Assembly (NCBI GenBank): GCA_000224765.2
Contig: AGAU01000132.1
Coordinates: 1-64,000, forward strand
DNA: 64,000 nucleotides
Direction of reading: 5' to 3'
Origin: SAR324 cluster bacterium JCVI-SC AAA005
Lineage (GTDB): Bacteria; SAR324; NAC60-12
The notes below the pieces were generated by a model that did not search any database, was not told where the DNA came from, and was given only the letters and a program-made list of their open reading frames with translations. The position numbers were made by a program, and so were the translations under genes. Of this stretch, positions 26,146 through 34,910 are shown in pieces; the stretch's first letter is position 1, and each line of letters starts with the position of its first letter.

Positions 26146-28748
26146 TCTTGGGCTGGAGCAAGATAGGAGCGACGACGTTGAGCAAACCAAACCAAGGCCA
26201 GCAAAGCCAATGCCGGTAGATAGAACCACTCCTTGGCAGGACGATTGGTTTGTAGCTCAAGCACCGCAATCAAGCGTACGGGATCATCCATGTAGAAGTC
26301 GAAACGCTGGAAAGGCTGGAAGTAGTTGGAACCAGGCATAGGTTCTTCAAGAGTAACATTCTCAGCATCTACCTGGATTAGAATCCCATTCTCATCCAGC
26401 GCCTGCTGCAGAGACTGAGCTGCTTTCAGTTCCAACAGGATCGTCAGGCTAGTCAGTTCTTCTGGACGATCAAAATCAGGTCCCTCAACATCCAGCCGCA
26501 CGGTCAGGTCACGTCCCGTTTGTTTAAGTTGCTCCATCAGGGCAGATCCAGCATAGCGTTGCCAGGGTTCCTGCCATTGATCCAGCCAGTAGCCCGGACG
26601 GAACAGTGTGAAAGCGACCAGCAACAGAATAACCGTCTCCCACCAGCGACAGCGTACCAGCCAGTAGCCCTGGGTTGCGGCAGCAAAAAGCATCATTGCC
26701 GAAGCAGCCACCAGAAATACGCAAACTCCTTTGAACCAACTGACGTCAATCAGCAACAGCTCCGTGTTAAACAGGAAAAGGAAGGGCAGCAGCGCTGTTC
26801 GGATATCGTATGTAAATCCTTGGATACCGGTTTTGATTGGATCTCCTTGACTGATCGCAGCTGCTGCAAAAGCGGCCAGTCCGACCGGTGGAGTGTCATC
26901 TGCCAGGATTCCGAAGTAGAAGACAAACAGGTGTACCGCAACCAGTGGTACGATCAGCCCATTCTGAGAGCCTAGGGAAACAATTACTGGAGCCATCAAA
27001 GAGGAGACTACAATGTAGTTAGCCGTTGTGGGCAAGCCCATTCCCAGCAACAGGCTCATCACAGCGACAAGCAGAAGCATCAGGATCAAGCTACCACTGG
27101 AGAGCATTTCGACGAATTCGCCGATCACCTGGTGGGCTCCAGTCAGCGAAACAGTACCGATGATTACACCAGCAACTCCAGTCGCCACGCCAATACCGAT
27201 CATGTTCTCCGCACCATTGGCTAGCCCCCGCCAAAGATCCTGCATACCCTGTTGGAATCGTTCACTCCATTGGCGTTCTCCACGCAACCAGGCCTTGAGC
27301 GGATGTTGGGTGATCAACACGGTCGCCATCACAATCGTTGCCCAAAAGGCAGACAAGGCCGGCGAGAGCCGTTCGATCAACACGCACCAGAGTAACACCA
27401 CAATCGGCAGCAGGTAGTGCAAACCCGTAAGGGCAATCGTTCCTGCCGGCGGAAGCTTCTCCAAATCAATCACTTCTCCAGATTGATCCAAATCTGGCAG
27501 CTTCGAAGCTAATCGAACTAGAAATAGATAGAATCCAGCAACCAACAAGGCCGCTGCACCAAGTGTTAGCTCAGGCAAAGCATTCTTGAGCCAACCGAAA
27601 CCAAAGTAGACCAATATGCTCAGCAGTCCCATTCCAACAAAACCTGCCAACACTCCAGCTACTCGCTGCAGTAGTGTCGTTTGAGCGGGAGGGCGCGGGC
27701 GCCCTTCTAGCCCAAGCTTCAGAGCTTCCAAATGAACAATGTAAAGCAGGGCGATGTAGGAGACCAACGCTGGTAAAAAAGCATAGCGAATCAGCGAGAG
27801 ATATGGAGTTCCAGTGAATTCAGCAATCAGGAAAGCCGCCGCGCCCATCACTGGAGGGGTAAGTTGACCATTTGTCGAAGAAGCGACTTCCACAGCTCCA
27901 GCCTTCTCAGGAGTGAATCCCGTTTTTTTCATCAACGGAATCGTGAAGGTGCCGGTAGTCACCACGTTAGCAATCGAGGATCCAGAATAGAGTCCTGAAA
28001 GACCTGAGGCCACCACCGCTGCCTTCGCTGGACCTCCACGGAAGTGTCCGAGTAGGGCAAATGCGAGCTGGATGAAGTACTGTCCGGCGCCGGCCCGTTC
28101 AAGCAAGGCACCGAAGAGGACGAAGAGGAAGATCATCGAGGAGGAGACCCCCAGTGCAACCCCAAACACACCTTCCGTCTGCATCCAGAAATGCCAAAGT
28201 GCCTTGTTCAACGAGGCTCCTTTCCACTGAATCACTTCTGGAATGAACGACTTGTCACCAAAGAAGACGTAGGACAGAAACACTCCGGCCACAACGAGTA
28301 GTGGCAACCCAAGAGCACGGTAGACTGCCAATCCAAGACAGCAAAGACCAATCATAGAAATGATCAGATCAGAAGTGGTCGGAAGTCCCGCACGATCTGC
28401 AATGCTGTTTTTGAATACGAACAGGTAAAGGCAACAGCTGGCTCCTAGCAACGCTAGCAGGATGTCATACCAAGGGATATGCTGAGTGCTATTTTTTCCA
28501 AGAGGGTAGAGCAGCATCGCGAGCACGAGGCCGAACGCAAGATGCAATTGGCGCACTTCCTGGTTATTAAAAACAAGGCTGATTCCAGTCAGGCTGGAGA
28601 GCCAGAAGGGAATGGTGCTGGCGACATAAACTTGAAAAAGGGACCAAAGTACGCAGAAAAGAAAAACAGCACGGGCAGAGGTTCCAGAGAGAATACGTAC
28701 CCGCGCGTCACCGATCGGTTGATCTGAGGTAGGAAGAGAAGGAGACAT
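26142..28748 (-). CDS. TRAP transporter fused permease (4TM/12TM), TAXI type
   Basis: 868 residues, an inner-membrane permease in which the small DctQ-like and large DctM-like parts are fused. The large part shows the DctM signatures SGSSIANVVTTGTFTIPLMKKTGF, SSTNGQLTPPVMGAAAFLIAEF, LGMGLPTTANYIV and DDTPPVGLAAFAAAAIS. After the last canonical helix there is an extracytoplasmic stretch of about 120 residues and a terminal helix, as in DUF3394-containing TRAP permeases. It is driven by a sodium or proton gradient in known systems. It lies 48 bases downstream of its binding-protein gene and overlaps the aminotransferase gene by four bases. Confidence 0.95.
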   Translation of the reverse strand: MSPSLPTSDQPIGDARVRILSGTSARAVFLFCVLWSLFQVYVASTIPFWLSSLTGISLVFNNQEVRQLHLAFGLVLAMLLYPLGKNSTQHIPWYDILLALLGASCCLYLFVFKNSIADRAGLPTTSDLIISMIGLCCLGLAVYRALGLPLLVVAGVFLSYVFFGDKSFIPEVIQWKGASLNKALWHFWMQTEGVFGVALGVSSSMIFLFVLFGALLERAGAGQYFIQLAFALLGHFRGGPAKAAVVASGLSGLYSGSSIANVVTTGTFTIPLMKKTGFTPEKAGAVEVASSTNGQLTPPVMGAAAFLIAEFTGTPYLSLIRYAFLPALVSYIALLYIVHLEALKLGLEGRPRPPAQTTLLQRVAGVLAGFVGMGLLSILVYFGFGWLKNALPELTLGAAALLVAGFYLFLVRLASKLPDLDQSGEVIDLEKLPPAGTIALTGLHYLLPIVVLLWCVLIERLSPALSAFWATIVMATVLITQHPLKAWLRGERQWSERFQQGMQDLWRGLANGAENMIGIGVATGVAGVIIGTVSLTGAHQVIGEFVEMLSSGSLILMLLLVAVMSLLLGMGLPTTANYIVVSSLMAPVIVSLGSQNGLIVPLVAVHLFVFYFGILADDTPPVGLAAFAAAAISQGDPIKTGIQGFTYDIRTALLPFLFLFNTELLLIDVSWFKGVCVFLVAASAMMLFAAATQGYWLVRCRWWETVILLLVAFTLFRPGYWLDQWQEPWQRYAGSALMEQLKQTGRDLTVRLDVEGPDFDRPEELTSLTILLELKAAQSLQQALDENGILIQVDAENVTLEEPMPGSNYFQPFQRFDFYMDDPVRLIAVLELQTNRPAKEWFYLPALALLALVWFAQRRRSYLAPAQE

Positions 28749-28796
28749 GCAACTCGAGAGGCATCAAGGCAGTCACTGAAGTCACTGCCTGTCAAC

Positions 28797-29759
28797 TTAC
28801 ATCCAGCCACGCTCTTTGTAATAGCGAACTGCTCCGGGATGTAGTGGAGCAGAAAGACCATCGCTGATCATTTGGTCTTCTTTCAAATTTGCAAAAGCAG
28901 GATGCAACTTTTTGAAATCCGCAAAGTTGTCAAAGACCGCCTTGACCACGATGTAGACAACATCATCCGGGACTTTTGCTGAGGTGATCACGGTTGCGCC
29001 AACACCAAAAGTTGTTGTCTCCTGATCATTCCCAGCATACATGCCACCTGGGATAGAAGCCACTCGATAGAAGCTATTTTCACGCACTAGTTTATCGATC
29101 GGGGTACCCTTGACATCCACCAGATCTACGTCACAAGTGGTCACAGCTTCGGTGATAGCAGCGGCTGGATGGCCAACGGTGTAGATCATTGCGTCGATTT
29201 TTCCATCACAAAGCGCCTGGGCCATTTCAGAGCCCTTGAGTTCAGCTGCCAAGGAAAAATCACTCATCTTCATTCCAAAGGATTCCATGACGACTTCCAT
29301 CGTCGCACGTTGACCAGAACCAGGATTACCGACATTGACCTTGTATCCTTTGAGGTCTTCAAAACGGCGGATGGGCTTATCGCCACGAGAGAGTAACGTG
29401 AACGGCTCCGGGTGAACTGAGAAGACTGCACGCAAATCACTGAATTTGCCTTGGTCAGCAAATTTACTTGTGCCGTTATAAGCATGGTACTGCCAGTCTG
29501 ACTGTGCCACCCCGAATTCAAGTTCGCCTTCACGAACGGTATTAATGTTGTACACCGAGCCACCTGTGGATTCAGCAGAACAACGGATACCGTGCTTTTT
29601 GCGATCCTTATTCACCAAGCGGCAGATCGCACCGCCAGTGGGGTAGTAGACACCAGTCACACCGCCGGTTCCAATTGAAACGAAGCGCTGCTGAGCTTGT
29701 GTTGGAAGAACCCAACTTGCGACCAAAGCACCCGCCAGTGCTAAGTGTTTCCAATTCAT
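28797..29759 (-). CDS. TAXI-family TRAP solute-binding protein
   Basis: 320 residues from ATG 29759, which has AGGAGG at ideal distance. The signal peptide is [27 protein letters not shown] signatures follow: [50 protein letters not shown], and [17 protein letters not shown]. It captures the substrate in the periplasm and hands it to the fused permease. First gene of the TAXI-TRAP-aminotransferase-BKACE operon. Confidence 0.95.
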   Translation of the reverse strand: MNWKHLALAGALVASWVLPTQAQQRFVSIGTGGVTGVYYPTGGAICRLVNKDRKKHGIRCSAESTGGSVYNINTVREGELEFGVAQSDWQYHAYNGTSKFADQGKFSDLRAVFSVHPEPFTLLSRGDKPIRRFEDLKGYKVNVGNPGSGQRATMEVVMESFGMKMSDFSLAAELKGSEMAQALCDGKIDAMIYTVGHPAAAITEAVTTCDVDLVDVKGTPIDKLVRENSFYRVASIPGGMYAGNDQETTTFGVGATVITSAKVPDDVVYIVVKAVFDNFADFKKLHPAFANLKEDQMISDGLSAPLHPGAVRYYKERGWM

Positions 29760-29866
29760 AAAGCCTCCTGAAAGATCGGGGTGGCTGCACCCCAAAGAAC
29801 TTGATTTAGATTGACCAACTATTAGTCAAACGAAGCTACATTGCCATAATTAGCAGGAAGGTGCAA

Positions 29867-31381
29867 ATGAGAGAAGTCTTAATGCTGCTATCATTCAAAC
29901 AGAATTTGAAAATGGGAAAACTAGTCAATGCCCTTCACCAACAAGCAGACATATTTCTTTTTCTCTCAATCTTAACTTTTATTCTTCGCCCAAATGGATC
30001 AGATCTTTTCTTACTACCATTAGGAATTTATTTAGTCCTATATTTAACTAATAAAAAATCGAGAAATTTAAGAATAAATAAATTTGTGTATCTTATCTGG
30101 CTTTCGTTGGGGATTTTATTTCTGAGTCTCACATCTCGATATTTTTCATTCTCATTTCATCATCTAGATCTGGGAATTTATCATAACATGATAATAAATT
30201 TAGTAACTAATGGTTCTTATTTTGATGACATGAATCAAATTCATGGATTTGGAATCCATTTTGAGCCTCTCTTTATAATTATATTCTATCCTTTGTATTC
30301 TTTATTAATTAGTTCGTACTGGTTAATTTTATTAAAGTTTTTGGCAGTCTTTTCTTTTTTCATTATAATTTACCAAAAAAGGATAATTGACAAAGATATT
30401 TTCTTCTTTGGATCAATTATTATGATTTGTTTACATCCTCACTATATTTCTGTTTTGAGATGGGAATTTCACCTAACAAATTTATCACCTTTCTTCATTG
30501 CAGTAGCATACATCTTTTACCATGAAAAAAAATTTATCTCCGTTACTATTATCTCACTTATCGCGATGACCCTAAAAGAGAATGCTGGCGTCATTGCAAT
30601 GGGCTTTGGTCTGTTGATGATAACATCCAAAGATTCAAGACTTCATGGTGTAATTTTATTTTCTGTAAGTTTAATTTATATGCCTATAGCTAGATTTTTG
30701 ATTGTTCCTTACTATCTTGAAAACAATCAGATTACAGCCTCTAGTATAATTCTATTCCAAGGATTATCTAACAAATTAATTTTTTCGATACTAGTCTATC
30801 TGCCATTTCTTTTTCTGCCCTTATTAAATTGGAGATGGTTCTTATTAACAATGCCAGCTTTAGGTATAAATCTAATTGGAAAGCCCGAAATGTATTCTGG
30901 AAATTTCCACTATGGAGACATGTTAATTCCACTAGCTACATTGGCTACATTCGAAAATTTGCAAAAATATAAAGAAAAAATAATTTTGATTTTAGAAAAA
31001 AATCGAATTTTGATAAGTGTTCCAGTTGTTTGCATTTTGTTCAACATGCCAGTATCATTAGGCCAGATGATGGTACAATATTTCCCAAGTGAAAAAGACC
31101 GAATAGCGACCGGTGAAGTTATCTCTTTTTTAAAAGAAAATTCGGGAGGGGGAATTTCTATTAGTTCAAATATCTCACCTTTAGTTGAGAGAGGAAATAT
31201 AGAAATATTTTCAGATGATTATAAATGTAAAACTAAAATAGAATCAAAAATAATTATTACTTATAATAAATCATTTAGAGATCAGGATAAACTATTAGAT
31301 TGCATTAAAAAAATAGAGAGTAATATTTTTTGGAAAAAAAGATTTGACTTCAAATTTGCACTGATTTTCGAACGCAATTAG
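29867..31381 (+). CDS. DUF2079 multi-pass membrane protein, AT-rich
   Basis: 504 residues with about ten membrane helices. DUF2079 features: HHLDLGIYHNMIINLV, HGFGIHFEPLFIIIFYPLYSL and MTLKENAGVIAMGFGL. DUF2079 proteins resemble GT-C glycosyltransferases of the polyprenyl-linked type. The ATG at 29867 has AGGAAGG upstream. Composition is very AT-rich: line 30001-30060 has 13 G/C in 60 bases, while 43861-43920 has 32 in 60. This suggests horizontal transfer. It faces a glycosyltransferase/methyltransferase gene on the opposite strand six bases away, and the two probably act on the same surface glycan. Confidence 0.85.
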   Translation: MREVLMLLSFKQNLKMGKLVNALHQQADIFLFLSILTFILRPNGSDLFLLPLGIYLVLYLTNKKSRNLRINKFVYLIWLSLGILFLSLTSRYFSFSFHHLDLGIYHNMIINLVTNGSYFDDMNQIHGFGIHFEPLFIIIFYPLYSLLISSYWLILLKFLAVFSFFIIIYQKRIIDKDIFFFGSIIMICLHPHYISVLRWEFHLTNLSPFFIAVAYIFYHEKKFISVTIISLIAMTLKENAGVIAMGFGLLMITSKDSRLHGVILFSVSLIYMPIARFLIVPYYLENNQITASSIILFQGLSNKLIFSILVYLPFLFLPLLNWRWFLLTMPALGINLIGKPEMYSGNFHYGDMLIPLATLATFENLQKYKEKIILILEKNRILISVPVVCILFNMPVSLGQMMVQYFPSEKDRIATGEVISFLKENSGGGISISSNISPLVERGNIEIFSDDYKCKTKIESKIIITYNKSFRDQDKLLDCIKKIESNIFWKKRFDFKFALIFERN

Positions 31382-31387
31382 CAACTT

Positions 31388-33406
31388 TCATAAGATCATT
31401 CTTAAATAATTATTACTATAGTTTTTATTAATTTTTTTGGCGATCAAAAATAGTCCTTCCTTTTGTGGTGGCAAACTAAGATCTAACAATGTTCTTGGAA
31501 TAATTTTTAGTGCTATAACGAAAATAAATTTAATAAGTCTATTTTTTGTTTTTTCGCTAATAATTCCTGCAATATATCGGATTGTAAAGAATTTATCTGC
31601 CGGTTTTATACAAACAACCTGAAATCCGTTTCTTTCAAACAACTCAGTACAAATTCTTGGTGTAAAATACCATAGATGATCATGGTGGATATGATACCAT
31701 CCATCTCCCAAGAACTTAGCTCGGCTAGAATCAGCATCAATTGTTGTTAACATCACTAGTGAATTTTCGCTCATCAACTGATGCAACTGTGTAAATAATT
31801 TTGGTAGGTCTGGCAAATGTTCTAAAACTTCCATTAATGTAATTACATCATATTTTTGATTCTTTGCTAATATCTCATCCAAATCTGTACATATTTTTTC
31901 ATGTCTTTGCCGGATTTCATTTACAACTACTTCATTAAACTCAACGCCTGTAATTTCATAACCTTGCTCGACTGCCGTATCCAAACTATATCCAAGACCA
32001 CAACCAATATCTAAGATCGTGTGAAATTCTTGAATTTTTCCAATTTCGAGAAGCTGTTTCTCATAAGTTTTCATTTTAATTTTACGTAATGCATTCTCTG
32101 CTTCTTTACTTCCCCATTCATCAAAATAGTTTTCTGAATAAATCTCATCTAGCTCCTCTTTCGTAGGCTGCGGATGAACAAACATAAAACTACATGACTT
32201 ACACTGGAGCAACCATCTGAACTTCTTAATATAAGGGTACGAAAAATGTTTATTACCACACCCCAAGCAACTCACTTCATCAGAAGAATAATTGAATGAA
32301 TTTAGATAGTTGTTAACGATTTCTGGTCCTCGACTATCGTGCCCAACGAGCTTCCTCAGCATGAACCGGAATAATGCTCCCAATGCTCCAAGTCCAATTA
32401 AACCAGTCAAGTTTACTGAATTTAGGACAAAGAAGGCAAAGCCTAAGACAAAGATGTACTCTCCCACTGTGATTAACGAAAAACTGATCCAAGGGAAGCC
32501 AACTTCTATCTGATCAGCGTTGTAATGAACATATCTCCCAAAAAAGAAGATATTGGTTGCGATGATTCCGAGGTAACTGAGAGCAACTGGTAGGATGATA
32601 CCTTGTGAGTTGGGTAAACTCAGCCACATCAACAGCATTAGACTGATTCCCAATACGTTTACAATCAAATACTTGAGTGCTGCGCTCCACTGAGGATGAC
32701 TGAAATCAATCAATCTGCTGAGATGATTCAGATAGTTCATCTGCTCGCGCAGGTTCAACTTCGACTCACCTTTTGCGCGTTCCCGGAACGTAATCGGTAC
32801 TTCAGAAACTCGTGAGCAAGCACATTTTACCAGCAATTCCAGCAGGATCTTGTAGCCAATTGGTTTGATGTAGGCAGCCCGCCGGTAGACCTCCTGACGA
32901 ATGCAGAAATATCCGGACATGGGATCCTGGACTCCCAGATCGTAAATGACTAAGTTCGCCAGCATCGTTGAAATTCTGCTGTTCCATTGGCGATATTGAT
33001 TCCACTGCCCACTAAAACCCCCTTTGTCAACATAGCGACTCCCCACAACCACTTCTACATCTCGCTGTTCTTCCAAAACGCCTATCATTTTGGGAATAAC
33101 CGCAGGTGAATGAGAAAGGTCCGCATCCATGCAGAGTAGGTACTTTCCATTTGCCCGGTCCATACCGAACTTGACGGCTGTCGCCAAGCCCCGATTCTCC
33201 AGGCGCTGAAGCAACGTGACATTGATGCCTCGGTCATAAAGTATTCGGATTTGTTCATCAATCCCATCCTGGCTATTGTCATCAACCACCAAAATTTCTA
33301 AAGAATCCTGTTCACAGAACTTTAGTATTTCCTCAATTAGGTTCTTGATGTTGCCAGCTTCTTTGTAGGTGGGGATGATGATCGAGAGTAGCGGTGAATA
33401 ATTCAT
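31388..33406 (-). CDS. fusion of a polyprenyl-phosphate glycosyltransferase, membrane domain and SAM methyltransferase
   Basis: 672 residues. Residues 1-235 are a GT2 of the dolichyl-phosphate mannose synthase type (SIIIPTYKEAGNIKNLI, VVDDNSQDGI, MDADLSHSP). Residues about 240-365 hold four membrane helices like GtrA. Residues about 375-660 are a methyltransferase with a zinc-knuckle (CLGCGNKHF, LLQCKSCSF), an ILDIGCGLGYSL SAM loop and a LMEVLEHL motif. G+C drops along the gene: 33 of 60 in 33181-33240 (GT part) but 19 of 60 in 31861-31920 (methyltransferase part). The two halves probably have different origins. The predicted product is a membrane-bound synthase of a modified lipid-linked sugar. 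Confidence 0.88.
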   Translation of the reverse strand: MNYSPLLSIIIPTYKEAGNIKNLIEEILKFCEQDSLEILVVDDNSQDGIDEQIRILYDRGINVTLLQRLENRGLATAVKFGMDRANGKYLLCMDADLSHSPAVIPKMIGVLEEQRDVEVVVGSRYVDKGGFSGQWNQYRQWNSRISTMLANLVIYDLGVQDPMSGYFCIRQEVYRRAAYIKPIGYKILLELLVKCACSRVSEVPITFRERAKGESKLNLREQMNYLNHLSRLIDFSHPQWSAALKYLIVNVLGISLMLLMWLSLPNSQGIILPVALSYLGIIATNIFFFGRYVHYNADQIEVGFPWISFSLITVGEYIFVLGFAFFVLNSVNLTGLIGLGALGALFRFMLRKLVGHDSRGPEIVNNYLNSFNYSSDEVSCLGCGNKHFSYPYIKKFRWLLQCKSCSFMFVHPQPTKEELDEIYSENYFDEWGSKEAENALRKIKMKTYEKQLLEIGKIQEFHTILDIGCGLGYSLDTAVEQGYEITGVEFNEVVVNEIRQRHEKICTDLDEILAKNQKYDVITLMEVLEHLPDLPKLFTQLHQLMSENSLVMLTTIDADSSRAKFLGDGWYHIHHDHLWYFTPRICTELFERNGFQVVCIKPADKFFTIRYIAGIISEKTKNRLIKFIFVIALKIIPRTLLDLSLPPQKEGLFLIAKKINKNYSNNYLRMIL

Positions 33407-33429
33407 GTGCTGTTATCAAAAATAGCTGA

Positions 33430-33990
33430 TGATTTCCAATTTCTTAGATGTTGTAAATCCCCAAAGCAAACCCTCGTCTGCAAAGCTCACATAACGCTCC
33501 TAACACATTACTAAGTGATCTAGCAGCGGAATACCGAGTACTTGACCGGGCTCTTTGAGTCTCTGTTTAACCTTGTAGTCTTCTGACGATGGTTCTAGAT
33601 CTCCGAAAGGGAGGTTGTGCAAATAAACTAGCGCAGCCGCTCGTTATTCAACAGCTTGTGCAAATACTTCTCTTGGATGAACCAAACTCCGATTGAGAAG
33701 GCCTAATGTGATCAATTGTTCGCACAAGTAGTGAGGCATGTTATCTAATAACACGACTAGAAAGATCTCTCGCTTAAGCAGCCTCAATCGATGATGAAAG
33801 TGACGAAACAGATTCCCACTATTGTGAGATGAAAGTGACGAAACAGATTCCCACTATTGTGAAAAGCCTCTCCTGGTTGCAGACGTTCCTCGCCGTGACA
33901 TCGCCACAGTTCCAGTAATGACTGGGTTTCTTGAAAAGCTTTCTCACTTTGTTGTTGCCACTGCTGAACAGAGAAGCCCTATACTCTGTG
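33430..33990 (-). pseudogene. radC: radC (JAMM-domain) pseudogene
   Basis: Reading right to left: a RadC-like helical segment (QSLLELWRCHGEERLQPGEA), RLRLLKREIFLVVLLDN, SLVHPREVFAQAVE, then TAA, then RAAALVYLHNLPFGDLEPSS, DYKVKQRLKEPGQVLGIPLL, DHLVMC, TAG, ERYVSFADEGLLW. The JAMM metal motif HNHPSGD has become HNLPFGD. A 35-base tandem duplication at 33793-33862 shifts the frame. At least two further stops are in frame. RadC function itself is unresolved, and this copy is dead. Confidence 0.88.
33793..33862. repeat. perfect 35-base tandem duplication inside the radC pseudogene
   Basis: Two identical copies: 33793-33827 and 33828-33862. The unit length is not a multiple of three, so the second copy is a frameshift. 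Perfect identity means the event is recent or strand slippage was clean. Confidence 0.95.
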
Positions 33991-34000
33991 TAAAAGACTT

Positions 34001-34373
34001 CCTGCCTTCATCTGTCATGACTTTTCAGTTAGATTCAATTTGGAAGTAAGATCTCTATCAATTGTTAAGTGAATACTCATTAGAAATTCTGGACCTTTCA
34101 GGCTAATTCTACATCGCTTGGAGAGTTTTCCTCTTGAGCTTATCAGCAGTGTACTTGAATTCGACATGTCGCGCAGTTGGGACTTGTTTGGCAAGAGCCT
34201 TCTCAACATAAATGCGTTCCAGCCAACTGTGTGAACTACTCTTCAACCTCTGTGAATTAGTAACCACGTTGCTAAGTTCTTTGCTGGCATAAGCTCACCC
34301 ACTGCCTTGGGTGTTCTAGCACAGTCTGTTTGCATTGCTGAAAGCGCCACCAAACTTGCTAGGATTCCCTTAG
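34001..34373. other. gene-poor relic DNA
   Basis: On the minus strand near 34130-34240 a short frame reads SWLERIYVEKALAKQVPTAR and ends after about 35 more residues with stops. It resembles the N-terminus of spore photoproduct lyase-like radical SAM proteins (IYVEK... RxR), but is too short for a firm call. Nothing else is recognised here. Confidence 0.25.
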
Positions 34374-34744
34374 CTATGCGACATCAAGGCCCCGACTGCA
34401 CATTAGCTTTAATTGATCCCACACAAACGCCTCAGGAAGCGACTGCCACCAGAGTTCTAGCATCTCCGAAGTACATAGGTGGATCGGTTGCAGCGAGTTG
34501 CTCCTCACCATATCTAGGAATACCTGCAAACCATCTGTCAGTCGTTTGACTTCCCCCTCGTCAAAAACACCTAGTTGAATCAGTTCCCTCTCCAGTTGGT
34601 TACTGCAGTAATGGAGAGAAATTTGCTCGGTCAACAAATATAGACCTCGTAGTTCCTGCATGCTCGGCAATGGCGGGCTAGGTAAAACGGTCAGTCTTCA
34701 CCTTCTTCAAAAAGCTGATCGAACAAACGCAAATCGGAATTCAT
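34374..34744 (-). pseudogene. frameshifted unknown gene
   Basis: It opens with MNSDLRLFDQLFEEGED, a stop at about 34691, and then a shift to a frame of about 95 residues (SMQELRGLYLLTEQISLHYC, LERELIQLGVFDEGEVKRLT, LLELWW-like MLELWWQSLPEAF). The composition is protein-like and helical. No family recognised. The plus-strand fragment at about 34780-34910 in front of the MCE gene (APVLTEFMHTIVAIARMKVP, YIPAPPDPIFYLSYL) may be a tail of another lost gene. Confidence 0.4.
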
Positions 34745-34910
34745 GTTGCATGAGGTGGTTAAATAATCTGTCTTCAACAGGCGATCCGCGCCCCAGTCCT
34801 AACGGAGTTCATGCACACCATCGTTGCCATCGCTCGGATGAAGGTTCCGGACATCGGCTACATTCCGGCACCGCCTGATCCCATCTTTTATCTCTCCTAC
34901 CTGCCACTGA

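Noticed and set aside
34780..34910. Plus-strand fragment ending just before the MCE start, as an MlaE/MlaF partner
   Set aside because: It is under 50 codons with stops upstream and shows no ABC-transporter motif.
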